In this document: positions 17,458-26,592 of the stretch, in pieces
How the letters are laid out: each line of letters begins with the position of its first letter
Position numbering within the stretch: position 1 is the first letter of the stretch
DNA from: an uncultured Paracoccus sp.
GTDB taxonomy: Bacteria > Pseudomonadota > Alphaproteobacteria > Rhodobacterales > Rhodobacteraceae
NCBI GenBank assembly: GCA_934533075.1
Contig: CAKTBJ010000008.1
Location: forward strand, 1 to 64,000
Length of the DNA: 64,000 nucleotides
Direction of reading: 5' to 3'
Translations under genes and position numbers: made by a program
Notes under the pieces: model-generated
Database searches by the model: none
Told to the model about the DNA's origin: nothing
What the model saw: the letters and a program-made list of their open reading frames with translations, nothing else

Positions 17458-17640
17458 GATCCTGTCCCTCCCCGGTCCATGCGGTCCCCTCGGAAGGCAG
17501 TATTCGGGGCGGGTATTTGGTGGTTCAAGGTGGAATACGAACTGGACCTAACAAATTCCGAAACTGGCTATAGTCGCCCCTGTCGCTCCGGGCGTTCATG
17601 GCCTCCGCCAGCCCCGAATGCCCGTCCCGCGAGGATCCAG

Positions 17641-19266
17641 ATGTCCGAGACCGTGCTTTATTCCTGCCGCAATATCATCACGATGGAACCTTGCCAGCCG
17701 CAGGCCACGCATGTGCTGGTGCGCGACGGCCGCATCCTGTCGGTGGGCGGGCCGGAGATCGCCGGGCCGTGGGGCGGCGCCCGTCTGGACACGCGGTTTC
17801 AGGATGCGGTGCTGCTGCCCGGCTTCGTCGAGGCGCATAGTCACCTCGCCACCGGCTCGATCTGGGATCACCTCTATTGCGGCCATGCCGACCGCGTGGA
17901 CCCGGACGGGACGTTGTGGCCCGGCGTCACCACCACCGAACAGATCGTCGAGCGCCTCCGGCATGCGGCCGCGAAACTGCCCCCCGGCAAGGCGCTGATC
18001 TGCTGGGGCTTCGACCCGCTGTTCTTCGCCGGCGAACGGCTGAGCCGGCACCATCTGGACCAGGCGGCGACCGACCGGCCCATCGCGGTCATGCATCAAA
18101 GCTTCCACCTGATGACCGTCAACAGCCGGGCGCTGGAGATGGCCGATTACGGCGCCCATACCAATATCGAGGGCGTGGTGCGCTTTCCCGATGGCAGCCT
18201 GAGCGGAGAGTTGCAGGAAGGCCCGGCAATGTTCCCGCTGATGCGGCGGCTGGACATGATGCTGCGCGATCTGGCGCGGGGCGAGCATGCGATCCACCAA
18301 TACGGCAAGGCCGCGCGGCAGGCGGGCATCACCACCGCCACCGACCTGATGGCCGACCTGACCGACGAGGATGTCGAGAATTTCCTGTCCGTCACCGGCC
18401 GCCCCGACTTTCCGCTGCGTATCGTGCCCGCGCTGGGCGTGATCGGCATGCCCCCGCAGGAGGCCGCGGCCAAGGCGCTGGCGCTGCGCGCGCGCTCGAC
18501 CGACATGCTGCGCATGGGCATCTGCAAGATCATGACCGACGGCTCGATCCAGGGCTTTACCGCGCGGGTGAAATGGCCGGGCTATGTCGGCGGCCAGCCC
18601 AACGGCATCTGGAACCTGGAGCCGGAACGGCTGCGCGAGATGGTCCGCGTGCTGCACGAGGCCGGGCTGAACATCCAGGTCCATACCAATGGCGATGAGG
18701 CGTCCGACTTCCTGCTGGACTGCTTCGAGGAGGCCATGCGCCGGCATCCGCGCGGCGATCACCGCCACACCTTGCAGCATTGCCAGATGGCCGGCGAGGA
18801 CCAGTTCTTCCGCGCCGCCCGGCTGGGGGTCTGCGTCAACCTGTTCGCCAATCATCTGTGGTATTACGGCGATGCGCATTGCGATTTCACCGTCGGTCCC
18901 GACCGGGCGGCGCGGATGAACGCCTGCCGCTCGGCGCTGGACAACGGTGTCACGCTGTCGATCCATTCCGACAGCCCGGTGACGCCGATCGGGCCGCTGC
19001 ATGTCGCCTGGTGCGCGGTCAACCGCATCACGCCCTCGGGCCGGGTGCTGGGCGAAAGCCAGCGCATCACCGTGCCCGAGGCCCTGCATGCCATCACGCT
19101 GGGCGCCGCCCGCACGCTGAAGCTGGACCGCGAGATCGGCTCGATCACGCCCGGCAAGGCCGCCGATTTCGCCGTGCTGGCCGAAGATCCCCTGCAAACC
19201 GCCCCCGCGGCCCTGCGCGACATCCCGGTGCTGGGCACCGTTCAGGGCGGGCGCGTGTTCGCCTGA
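17641..19266 (+). CDS. Metal-dependent amidohydrolase, YtcJ-like (amidohydrolase_3 family)
   Basis: The 541-residue enzyme has the metal-binding HSH pair (H66, H68) in GFVEAHSHLATG. It also has MHQSFHLMTVNSRALE, a carboxylate or lysine region near GICKIMTDGSIQGF, the second-site histidines around QVHTNGDEA and HTLQHCQMA, and a late metal aspartate in SIHSDSPVTP. The C-terminal strand returns to the small beta domain (GKAADFAVL). The start follows GAGGATCC. Substrate is unknown; it probably hydrolyses an imported amide or cyclic amide. The divergent spacer 17458-17640 carries a GTATTC/GAATAC inverted pair (17500-17505 and 17533-17538) that may be an operator. The stop overlaps the CobW-type start (TGATG). 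Confidence 0.88.
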   Translation: MSETVLYSCRNIITMEPCQPQATHVLVRDGRILSVGGPEIAGPWGGARLDTRFQDAVLLPGFVEAHSHLATGSIWDHLYCGHADRVDPDGTLWPGVTTTEQIVERLRHAAAKLPPGKALICWGFDPLFFAGERLSRHHLDQAATDRPIAVMHQSFHLMTVNSRALEMADYGAHTNIEGVVRFPDGSLSGELQEGPAMFPLMRRLDMMLRDLARGEHAIHQYGKAARQAGITTATDLMADLTDEDVENFLSVTGRPDFPLRIVPALGVIGMPPQEAAAKALALRARSTDMLRMGICKIMTDGSIQGFTARVKWPGYVGGQPNGIWNLEPERLREMVRVLHEAGLNIQVHTNGDEASDFLLDCFEEAMRRHPRGDHRHTLQHCQMAGEDQFFRAARLGVCVNLFANHLWYYGDAHCDFTVGPDRAARMNACRSALDNGVTLSIHSDSPVTPIGPLHVAWCAVNRITPSGRVLGESQRITVPEALHAITLGAARTLKLDREIGSITPGKAADFAVLAEDPLQTAPAALRDIPVLGTVQGGRVFA

Positions 19267-20216
19267 TGCCCCCGGCCGTCACCCTGCCCGTCACCCTCAT
19301 CGCCGGCTATCTGGGCGCCGGCAAGACCACCCTGGTCAACCACCTGCTGAGCGATGCCCACGGGCGCCGCATCTGCGTTCTGGTCAATGATTTCGGCGAG
19401 ATCGCGCTGGATGCCGACCTGATCCAGAACCGCGAGGGCGACGTGCTGGCGCTGTCGAACGGCTGCATGTGTTGCAGCATCGGCAACGATTTCTACGCCG
19501 CCATCGACCGCATCCTGCGGCTGGACCCGCTGCCCGAGCATCTGGTGATCGAGACCTCGGGCGTCGCCGATCCGTTCAAGGTCGGGCAGGTGGCGCTGGC
19601 CGAGCCGGAACTGGACCTGCTGGGCGTGGTGGTGGTGGTGGACGCGGTGAACTTCCCGGCCGCGCTGGACGACCGCTTTCTGGGCGACACCCTGCGCAAG
19701 CAGCTTTCGGCGGCGGGGCTGGTGGTCGTCACCAAGCCGGATCTGGTGGACGGCGCCGCGCTGGATGACCTGCGCGGCCGGCTGGCGACGCTGACGCCCG
19801 GCGTGCCGCGGCTGGTCGCCGAGCAGGGCCGCGCGCCCGCCGAGATGTTCTTCGCGCGCCAGACGCTGCCGCCGCGCCTGACCGACCCCCGAACGGCGGC
19901 ACCCGCCCATGACCACGATCATGCCGGGGACTATCGCGGCTGGGTCTGGACCGGCGACGCCCGCGCCGATCCGGCGGCGCTGGACGCGCTGCTGCGGGCG
20001 GAGATTCCCGGTCTCTACCGGCTCAAGGGCGTGATCCGCCTGACCTCGGGCGAATGGTGCGCCTTCCACCGCGCCGGGCTGCATGCGCAGCGCCAGCCGG
20101 CGCAGCCGCCCGCAGCCGGCGGCCGGGCGGTCGCCGTGGGCTTCATGGACAGCTTCGACCCCGCGCACCTGGATGCGGCCTTCGCCGCCGTGCTGGCCGC
20201 CCCGCCATCGGCATAA
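19266..20216 (+). CDS. G3E GTPase of the CobW/COG0523 family (metallochaperone)
   Basis: This 316-residue protein has the P-loop GYLGAGKT (14-21), the metal-binding CxCC motif CMCC (67-70), the ETSGVADP segment, the VTKPDLVD guanine-specificity motif and a short His/Asp-rich stretch HDHDHAGDY. The CobW C-terminal domain follows, with LKGVIRL and GFMDSF. Family members deliver zinc, cobalt or other metals to client enzymes. The start codon overlaps the amidohydrolase stop, so the amidohydrolase is the likely client. No Zur site is obvious upstream, so expression probably follows the enzyme. Confidence 0.9.
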   Translation: MPPAVTLPVTLIAGYLGAGKTTLVNHLLSDAHGRRICVLVNDFGEIALDADLIQNREGDVLALSNGCMCCSIGNDFYAAIDRILRLDPLPEHLVIETSGVADPFKVGQVALAEPELDLLGVVVVVDAVNFPAALDDRFLGDTLRKQLSAAGLVVVTKPDLVDGAALDDLRGRLATLTPGVPRLVAEQGRAPAEMFFARQTLPPRLTDPRTAAPAHDHDHAGDYRGWVWTGDARADPAALDALLRAEIPGLYRLKGVIRLTSGEWCAFHRAGLHAQRQPAQPPAAGGRAVAVGFMDSFDPAHLDAAFAAVLAAPPSA

Positions 20217-20226
20217 AACGCAGGCA

Positions 20227-20254
20227 CCGCGCCATCACGGCGCGGCGCCCTTTT
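20227..20254. terminator. Intrinsic terminator between convergent genes
   Basis: CCGCGCC (20227-20233) and GGCGCGG (20239-20245) form a seven-pair stem around ATCAC, followed by CGCCC and four T. It lies between the end of the CobW-type gene and the end of the convergent permease gene. Confidence 0.65.
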
Positions 20255-21159
20255 CATCGCACGGTCGGGTCCAGCTTGTCGCGCAGCCAGTCGCCGACGA
20301 CGCTCATCGACAGGGTGGTGAAGAAGATCGTGAAGCCGGGCAGCCCCGCGATCCACCACGCATCCAGCAGATAGCCCCGCCCATAGCTGAGCATGTTGCC
20401 CAGCGAGGTATTGGGCGGCTGGATGCCCACACCGAGGAAGCTCATTGAGGTTTCCAGGATGATCGTCTCGGGGAAGTTGATGGTGACCTGCACGATCAGC
20501 ACCGCAAGGATATTGGGCAGGATATGGCGGAAATAGACCCGCATCGTCCCCCCGCCCAGCAGCCGCACCGAGGCCGCATAGCCGTGATTCACCGCCGAGA
20601 GCGTCAGGCCGCGCGTAATGCGGGCGTAACGCTCCCAGCCCTGAAAGCCGACCAGCAGCACAAACAGCAGCAGGTTGCCCGTCCCCATGATCGCGATCAC
20701 CGACAGCGCGATGATGACGAAGGGCATGGAGGCCTGGAAATCCACCAGCACCATGATCACGTCATCGACCCAGCCCCGGAACCGCGCCGCGAGGAAGCCG
20801 ATCAGCGTGCCGAAAACCGCGCCGAACAGCGTGCCGAAGATCGCCACCAGCATCGAAAGCTGGACCGAGATCATCAGCCGGCTGAGGATATCGCGCCCCA
20901 GATGGTCGGTGCCGAAGACATGCAGCCCTGCGGCATCGGTGGACATGGGCGGCAACAGCCGCGAGCGAAGGGCGATCTCCTGATAGGGATAGGGCAGCAG
21001 AAGCTGGGCGAACAGGGCAACGAAGCAGATCATCACCAGCCAGATCACCGCCGCGCGCACCATCCACGGGCTGCGCAGGATCGCCCTCAGCCAGCTTTCC
21101 TTGCGCGGAGGCGGGACGATTTCGGGGGCGTCCTCGATTGTGGCCGTCGTCTGGGTCAT
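20254..21159 (-). CDS. Peptide-type ABC transporter permease, DppC-like
   Basis: The 301-residue permease starts at 21159 (MTQTTATIEDAP) with an ATGA overlap. A charged cytoplasmic lead precedes the first helix (VIWLVMICFVALFAQLLL), then GTDHLGRDILSRLM and the permease core with coupling loop near YAASVRLLGGGTMRVYF. It is the last gene of the third importer operon. Its stop codon touches the shared terminator with the CobW-type gene. Confidence 0.9.
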   Translation of the reverse strand: MTQTTATIEDAPEIVPPPRKESWLRAILRSPWMVRAAVIWLVMICFVALFAQLLLPYPYQEIALRSRLLPPMSTDAAGLHVFGTDHLGRDILSRLMISVQLSMLVAIFGTLFGAVFGTLIGFLAARFRGWVDDVIMVLVDFQASMPFVIIALSVIAIMGTGNLLLFVLLVGFQGWERYARITRGLTLSAVNHGYAASVRLLGGGTMRVYFRHILPNILAVLIVQVTINFPETIILETSMSFLGVGIQPPNTSLGNMLSYGRGYLLDAWWIAGLPGFTIFFTTLSMSVVGDWLRDKLDPTVR

Positions 21160-22097
21160 GCTTTCTCTCCCGAGCCGCTGGCGAACCGCTGGCGTGGGTC
21201 CAGGAAATAATAGGCGATATCCACCGCCAGATTGGCCAGAACCATCGAGGCGGCGATCATCATCACCACCATCTGCACGATGGCCAGTTCCCGCGCCGCA
21301 ACCGCATTGATCAGCAACCGGCCGACGCCCGGCCAGGCAAAGACCGTCTCGGTCACGATAGAGCCGCCGATCAGCGCGCCAACCATGAAGCCGATCACCG
21401 TCACCGTGGGGATCGCCGCGTTCGGCAGGGCGATGGTCCAGACCAGCCGGCCCCAGCCGATGCCGCGGGCGCGGGCGGCGCGGATATAGGGCGCCGAAAG
21501 CACCTCCAGCATGGACGAGCGGATGAAGCGCGCCACCACCGCCGCCCCCGCCGTGCCCAGCGTCAGCACCGGCATGATCAGATGCGCCGGCGTATCGCTG
21601 CCCGCCGAGGGCAACAGGCCGAACTGCACGGAAAACACCAGGATCAGCAGGATGGCCAGGAAGAAGTTGGGCAGGCTGAAGCCGATGACCGAAAGCGTCA
21701 TCACCCCCCGGTCCCAGATCGAACCGCGCCGCAGCGCCGCGAAGATGCCCAGCGGAATCCCCACCAGCAGCACGAAGGCAAAGCTGGTCAGCGTCAGCTT
21801 CAGCGTATCGGGCAAGCGCTCGAAGACGACGGTGACGGCGGGGCGGCCATCGCGCAGCGAGCGCCCGAAATCGCCATGCGCGACGTTGACCCAATAGTTG
21901 ACGAACTGCTCCCACAGGGGCCGGTCCAGCCCCCATTCCGCGCGCATGGCGGCGATGATGGCGGGGTCGGTATCCTCGGGCATCATGGCGCGGACCGGAT
22001 CGCCGGTCACGCGCAGCACGATGAACACGAACGAGCCGACCAGAAACAGCGTCAGCGCGGCCCGCGCGAATTTCCGGGCCAGGGGCCAGAGACTCAT
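21156..22097 (-). CDS. Peptide-type ABC transporter permease, DppB-like
   Basis: The protein has 313 residues with a first helix at about 10-30 (FARAALTLFLVGSFVFIVLR), the VTGDPVRAMMPEDTDP periplasmic stretch typical of DppB proteins and a coupling loop near APYIRAARARGIGWGRL. Both ends overlap neighbours by four bases. It forms the importer channel with the permease at 20254-21159. Confidence 0.9.
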   Translation of the reverse strand: MSLWPLARKFARAALTLFLVGSFVFIVLRVTGDPVRAMMPEDTDPAIIAAMRAEWGLDRPLWEQFVNYWVNVAHGDFGRSLRDGRPAVTVVFERLPDTLKLTLTSFAFVLLVGIPLGIFAALRRGSIWDRGVMTLSVIGFSLPNFFLAILLILVFSVQFGLLPSAGSDTPAHLIMPVLTLGTAGAAVVARFIRSSMLEVLSAPYIRAARARGIGWGRLVWTIALPNAAIPTVTVIGFMVGALIGGSIVTETVFAWPGVGRLLINAVAARELAIVQMVVMMIAASMVLANLAVDIAYYFLDPRQRFASGSGEKA

Positions 22098-23782
22098 CGG
22101 GTTTCCTCCTCAAGGGCCGGTTGCAGGTCCGCCGCCACGACCGGAAGGTCGGGAACCGCATCCATCAACTGCCTCGTGTAATCGTTTTGCGGATTGGCAA
22201 AGAGGTCGGCGGTGGCTGCCTCCTCCATCACACGGCCGCGCTTCATCACGATGCCGCGCCGGCAGAAGGACCGCACCAGCCGCAGGTCGTGGCTGATGAA
22301 GATGATCGCCACGCCGAACTCGACCCGCAGCCGGCCCAGCAGCGCGATGATCTGCGCCTGCACCGACACGTCCAGCGCCGAGGTCGGCTCGTCGCAGATC
22401 AGCAGCTTGGGACCCAGCGCCAGCGCCCGCGCGATCACCACGCGCTGGCATTGCCCGCCGCTGAGTTCATGCGGATAGCGCCCGGCCAGTTCCGGCGACA
22501 GACCCACGGCGACCAGCAATTCGTTCAGGCGCTGGCGGCGGGTCTCCGGCGTGCCGATGGCATGGATGACCAGCGGTTCCTCGATCTGATAGCCAATGGT
22601 CTTGCGCGGATCGAGCGCCGAATAGGGGCTTTGCGGCACCAGTTGCACCTGACGCGAGAAGGCGCGGTGCTCGGCTGTGCCCAGACGCGGGATCGGCTGA
22701 CCCTCGAACAGCACCTGCCCGGTGCTGGGGCCTTCGATGCCCAGCATCAGCTTGGCCATCGTGGATTTGCCGCTGCCGCTTTCGCCGATGATCGCGAGGC
22801 TGTCGCCCTCGCTCAGGTCGAAGGACACCTCGTTGACGGCGCGAAAGACCCCGGCCTTGCCGAAGATCGACTGCGCCCGCACGGCATAGTCGCAACTGAC
22901 ATCGCGCAGCGACAGCAGCGGCGCGGGGGCGGTAGCCTCGGCCTCGGCAGGAGCCGGGGCGGAGGCGCCGCCCTCCATCCGGGGCACCGCCCGGATCAGC
23001 CGCAACGTATAGGGATGGGCCGGGCGTTCCAGCACGTCCTTGACGGGTCCGGTCTCGACGATGCGCCCCTTATACATCACCGCCACCCGGTCGCAGAGTT
23101 CCGCCACCACGCCCAGATCATGCGAGACGAAGACCACCGCCATGCCGGTCTCGTCGCGGATCAAGGAGATCAGTTCCAGAATCTTCGCCTGCACGGTCAC
23201 GTCCAGCGCCGTGGTGGGTTCGTCCGCGAACAGCAGTTGCGGGTTGGCCGCCATCGCCAGCGCAATCATCACCCGCTGGTTCTGGCCACCGGAAAGCTGG
23301 AACGGATAGCTGTCATAGCGGGCTTCGGGATTGTCGATGCCCACCCGGTGCAAAAGCTCGATGGCGCGGGCTTTCGCAGCGCGCCGGTCCAGATGGCAAA
23401 GCCGGGCGACGGTCTCGCCAAGCTGCCGGCCGATGGTGGCGATGGAGTTGAGCGAGGCGCCCGCATCCTGAAAGATCATCGCCGCCTTGGCGCCGCGCAG
23501 ATTCTGGATTGCCGAGGGCGATGCGTCCTTGCCCAGAATATCCTGCCCCACCAGCCGGATATGGCCCGAGGCCGAAAAGCTCGGCCCCAGCAGGCCCATA
23601 GCGGCCAGGCAGGACACGGATTTCCCGCTGCCGCTTTCGCCGACGAGGCCGAGGATTTCGCCGCGCTTGACGCGCAGCGAAACACCCTCGACGATATTGC
23701 GCGAACCCGCGGCCCCGAACCTTACGGACAGATCCTCGATGACGAGCGGGTCTTCGGTCTGGCCTGATATCGGTGATTTCAT
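22094..23782 (-). CDS. Peptide-type ABC transporter, fused double ATP-binding protein
   Basis: The 562 residues hold two ATPase domains. The first has Walker A GESGSGKS (48-55), signature LSGGQNQRV and DEPTTALD. The second has GESGSGKST and LSGGQCQRV with DEPTSALD. A proline/alanine linker near residues 270-285 (APAPAEAEATAPAP) joins them. The architecture parallels the fused ATPase at 2119-3801. It sits between the binding-protein gene and the permease genes of the third importer, which differs from the permease-first order of the other two sets. Confidence 0.92.
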   Translation of the reverse strand: MKSPISGQTEDPLVIEDLSVRFGAAGSRNIVEGVSLRVKRGEILGLVGESGSGKSVSCLAAMGLLGPSFSASGHIRLVGQDILGKDASPSAIQNLRGAKAAMIFQDAGASLNSIATIGRQLGETVARLCHLDRRAAKARAIELLHRVGIDNPEARYDSYPFQLSGGQNQRVMIALAMAANPQLLFADEPTTALDVTVQAKILELISLIRDETGMAVVFVSHDLGVVAELCDRVAVMYKGRIVETGPVKDVLERPAHPYTLRLIRAVPRMEGGASAPAPAEAEATAPAPLLSLRDVSCDYAVRAQSIFGKAGVFRAVNEVSFDLSEGDSLAIIGESGSGKSTMAKLMLGIEGPSTGQVLFEGQPIPRLGTAEHRAFSRQVQLVPQSPYSALDPRKTIGYQIEEPLVIHAIGTPETRRQRLNELLVAVGLSPELAGRYPHELSGGQCQRVVIARALALGPKLLICDEPTSALDVSVQAQIIALLGRLRVEFGVAIIFISHDLRLVRSFCRRGIVMKRGRVMEEAATADLFANPQNDYTRQLMDAVPDLPVVAADLQPALEEETR

Positions 23783-23814
23783 CAGAAGCTGGCTCCGTTT
23801 CCGTATTCAGGCGG

Positions 23815-25359
23815 TCACGCGCCGAGGTTGCGATTGCTGAAATCCATGAATTGCAGCGGATAGGGATGCCAATCCAGGTCCTTGCGCTGGCCGTAATACA
23901 TGGCCCCCTGGAACAGGATCGCGCCCATCGGGTCGTCATATTCCCAGATATCGGCCATCTTGGCAAAGGCATCGCGCCGCGCCGCCGGATCGGAATCGCT
24001 GTCCATGACCGTGCCCAGCGCATTGAACTCCGCATTGTCGAAGCCCCAGCCGCGCCCGGCAACCACGGTCGGATTGAACAGCCGCCAGATCGCCGCCGAA
24101 GGGTCCTGATAGACCAGCGTGGTGGCGAAATTGCGGATGTCGTGCCTGCCGCGGGTGATCTGGTCGAAATTCTCCAGAATCGCCAGTTCCACGTCGATAC
24201 CGACCGCCAGCCACATCTCGCGCAGAACCTCGCAGGTGGCGACTTCGGCGGTATAGTAATTGGGCAGCAGCGGGAAATACAGCTTTTCGCCACTATAGGC
24301 CGATTGCGCCAATTCGGCCATCGCCTCCTCGGGGTCGTAACGCGGGCCGGGCCGTTCGGCGTATTTGTCGCCGAAAGTGGCCAGTTGCAAGCCGGCGGGA
24401 ACGATGGTCCGCCCATCCCAAAGGGCTTCGACGATCAACTCGCGGTCGATGGCGAGGCTGAGCGCGCGGCGCAGATGCACATCGCGCATGATCGGCTGCG
24501 CCTGCTCGCCCTGATTGAACACAAGGCAGCGGATTTCCGCGATGGGGCCGCCGGTGATGCGCAGGTTGTCGTTGCGCTCGACCATATCCAACTGGTCCGG
24601 CGGCACCTCGGCGGCGATATCGTAATCCCCCGCTGCAAGACCCGCGACACGCGCCGCCAGTTCCGGCACATCGAAGAAAGTGACGCGCTCGACATTCGGG
24701 GCACCGTCGAAATGATCGGGGAATGCCTCGATCACGATACGGTCGGTCTGGATGGAGCCGGACAGGCGGAAAGGGCCGGTGCCGATCGGATTGCGCGCCC
24801 AGGCATCCCAATCCGCGGCTTCCTCATAGGCGCGCTTGCTGATGATGTCGGAGGTCCAGATCGCGAAACGCTCGACGATCAGCGGATCGACCTCCTTCAT
24901 GCGGAAACGCACGGTCAGCGGATCGACGACTTCCACCGCCTCGATACCGCTGAAATAATCCCGCAGCCGGGTCGAGCCGCTGTTCTCGCGCCGATCCTCG
25001 CCAAAGGTAAAGGCCACATCCTCGGCGGTCAGCGTGTCGCCGTTATGGAATTTCACGCCCTCACGCAGCTTGAAGGTGATTTCTCGGTCATCGGCCACAG
25101 CATAGCTTTCCGCCAGCCGGGGAATGACCTTCATGTTGTCGTCGAAATCGTAATCCAGCAGCTTGTCGAAGATATTATAGGTGATGCGCACCGCATTGTT
25201 GCCGGTCTCGCGCCCCGGCTCCAGCGTCGCGGGCAGAGAACTGACCGCGACGGTCAGCGAACCGCCCTCGGCGGCAAAGGCCAGTCGCGGCCCAAGGGCG
25301 GCGGCGGCGGCCATCGCCGTACCGGCTTGCAGGAAATGGCGTCTGGATAGGTTGGGCAT
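23815..25359 (-). CDS. ABC transporter solute-binding protein, family 5
   Basis: This 514-residue protein starts at 25359, seven bases after a strong ribosome site (AGGAGGAG), so a longer upstream start is unlikely. The N-terminus MPNLSRRHFLQAGTAMAAAA has a clear twin-arginine motif (SRRHF) and a probable cleavage after AFAAE. Family 5 features include LTAEDVAFTFGEDRRE and IGTGPFRLSG. It lies 57 bases downstream of the GntR-type regulator and probably shares its transcript. The divergent deacylase suggests uptake of N-acylated amino acids or peptides (inference). Confidence 0.92.
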   Translation of the reverse strand: MPNLSRRHFLQAGTAMAAAAALGPRLAFAAEGGSLTVAVSSLPATLEPGRETGNNAVRITYNIFDKLLDYDFDDNMKVIPRLAESYAVADDREITFKLREGVKFHNGDTLTAEDVAFTFGEDRRENSGSTRLRDYFSGIEAVEVVDPLTVRFRMKEVDPLIVERFAIWTSDIISKRAYEEAADWDAWARNPIGTGPFRLSGSIQTDRIVIEAFPDHFDGAPNVERVTFFDVPELAARVAGLAAGDYDIAAEVPPDQLDMVERNDNLRITGGPIAEIRCLVFNQGEQAQPIMRDVHLRRALSLAIDRELIVEALWDGRTIVPAGLQLATFGDKYAERPGPRYDPEEAMAELAQSAYSGEKLYFPLLPNYYTAEVATCEVLREMWLAVGIDVELAILENFDQITRGRHDIRNFATTLVYQDPSAAIWRLFNPTVVAGRGWGFDNAEFNALGTVMDSDSDPAARRDAFAKMADIWEYDDPMGAILFQGAMYYGQRKDLDWHPYPLQFMDFSNRNLGA

Positions 25360-25416
25360 CGAATTCTCCTCCTGAATTCCCAAGCCACCCTCTCGATTCG
25401 ATTGTCGGGGGCGGCC

Positions 25417-26511
25417 CTATTGGATGCGAATGGCGCTTTGGCCTTCGACCAGCTCCGGTTCGTCCAGAACCAGGCGCGGCGGCGCGTCGGGGTTGATGCG
25501 GCGCCAGTCGATCAGGTCGCGCAGGCTTTTCACGACCTGTTCCGCCCGCCGCCCCACCGTGGTCAGCAGATGCGCCGGCTCCCCCGCCCGCAGGGTCGAG
25601 CGCAGATGCACCAGGCTGACAGCCTCGGGCACCGACCGCCCGGCCTCGGCAAAGGCTTCGATCAATCCCTTCGAGGAAAACCGCCCCGAAACGACGAAAG
25701 CCGTGGGTGGCACCTCAACGCCGGCCAGCGCCTTGCGCAGCGTGGCGGCCATGTCGGGGCCTGCGGACTGGCCGTCCTCGTCGGCATTGGCCATCTCGAC
25801 CACGAAGGCATCACTCCCCTGCCCCACCGGCGCGGCAACGGCGGCCTGAAAGCGGAACAGGTTCTCGATCTCGGCATAGCCGGCGGCGGAGACACCCGGC
25901 TCGGTCAGCAGGCCGATGCGCCGATGTCCCAGCATCCGCAGGTAATTCAGCGCCTTGAGCAGCCCGGCGGAGCGGTTGCGCACGACGATATCGACATCGG
26001 CCAGTTCCAGCGAGCGCCCCTCGATGATCAACTGCCGCGCGCTGGCCTTGACCCGCGCCAGCACCTCCGCCGGCAGACGCGAGCGGCGCGGTTGCAGAAC
26101 GCAGACATCGAACTGTCCCCGTCCCAGCAGCGCCTTGAGGTCGTCGGCGGAACCGTAATTCACCAGCACGGGCCGATGCCCGTCGCGCTGAAGGTCCGAA
26201 CGCAGCATATCCGCGATCTCGTCACCGCGGCGGCTGGCGGTGGCATGGCACAGAATCAGCACCCGCAGCGCGGCCTCGGGGACCGCATCCGCAGCCTCGA
26301 CCGGCTGGCCGACGACAAAGGTGCCGCGCCCGACATGGCTGACGATCAGCCCCTCGTCGCACAATTCGCGCAGGGCACGCTGGGCGGCGAAGGTGCTGGC
26401 CTCGAAACGCTCGGCGATGGCGCGGACGGTCGCGAATCGGGCGCCCGGCCCGGCGGCCTTCGCCTCGCGCCGCAGCGCGTCCACCAGCTCACGATACGCA
26501 GCATCAAGCAT
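25417..26511 (-). CDS. GntR-type transcriptional regulator with a LacI-like effector domain
   Basis: The 364-residue protein has an N-terminal winged helix (residues 1-70) with FATVRAIAERFEASTFAAQRALRELCDEGLI, ending in GRGTFVVG. A periplasmic-binding-like sensor domain follows, including MLGHRRIGLLTEPG. The combination is that of AraR-like GntR/LacI hybrids. The start at 26511 follows GGGGGAGA at normal distance; an in-frame ATG at 26565 would place the start inside the operator-like palindrome. It probably represses the importer operon and the divergent deacylase and responds to the imported substrate. Confidence 0.85.
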   Translation of the reverse strand: MLDAAYRELVDALRREAKAAGPGARFATVRAIAERFEASTFAAQRALRELCDEGLIVSHVGRGTFVVGQPVEAADAVPEAALRVLILCHATASRRGDEIADMLRSDLQRDGHRPVLVNYGSADDLKALLGRGQFDVCVLQPRRSRLPAEVLARVKASARQLIIEGRSLELADVDIVVRNRSAGLLKALNYLRMLGHRRIGLLTEPGVSAAGYAEIENLFRFQAAVAAPVGQGSDAFVVEMANADEDGQSAGPDMAATLRKALAGVEVPPTAFVVSGRFSSKGLIEAFAEAGRSVPEAVSLVHLRSTLRAGEPAHLLTTVGRRAEQVVKSLRDLIDWRRINPDAPPRLVLDEPELVEGQSAIRIQ

Positions 26512-26562
26512 TCTTTTGTCTCCCCCGGTTGACCAATCGCACAAACAATCTATCATGTCAAT

Positions 26563-26577
26563 CAATCAATTTGATTG
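26563..26577. promoter_or_regulatory. Palindromic operator candidate in the GntR/deacylase divergent promoter
   Basis: CAATCAATTTGATTG is a perfect inverted repeat of seven bases around a single central T. It lies in the AT-rich gap between the regulator start (26511) and the deacylase start (26593), where a repressor would cover both promoters. Size and position fit a GntR-family dimer site. Confidence 0.6.
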
Positions 26578-26592
26578 TGCGGAGGAACCATC

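Noticed and set aside
14734..17640. In-frame plus-strand extension of the amidohydrolase to about 1500 codons
   Set aside because: It runs antisense through the permease and binding-protein genes. The ribosome site and conserved N-terminus place the start at 17641.
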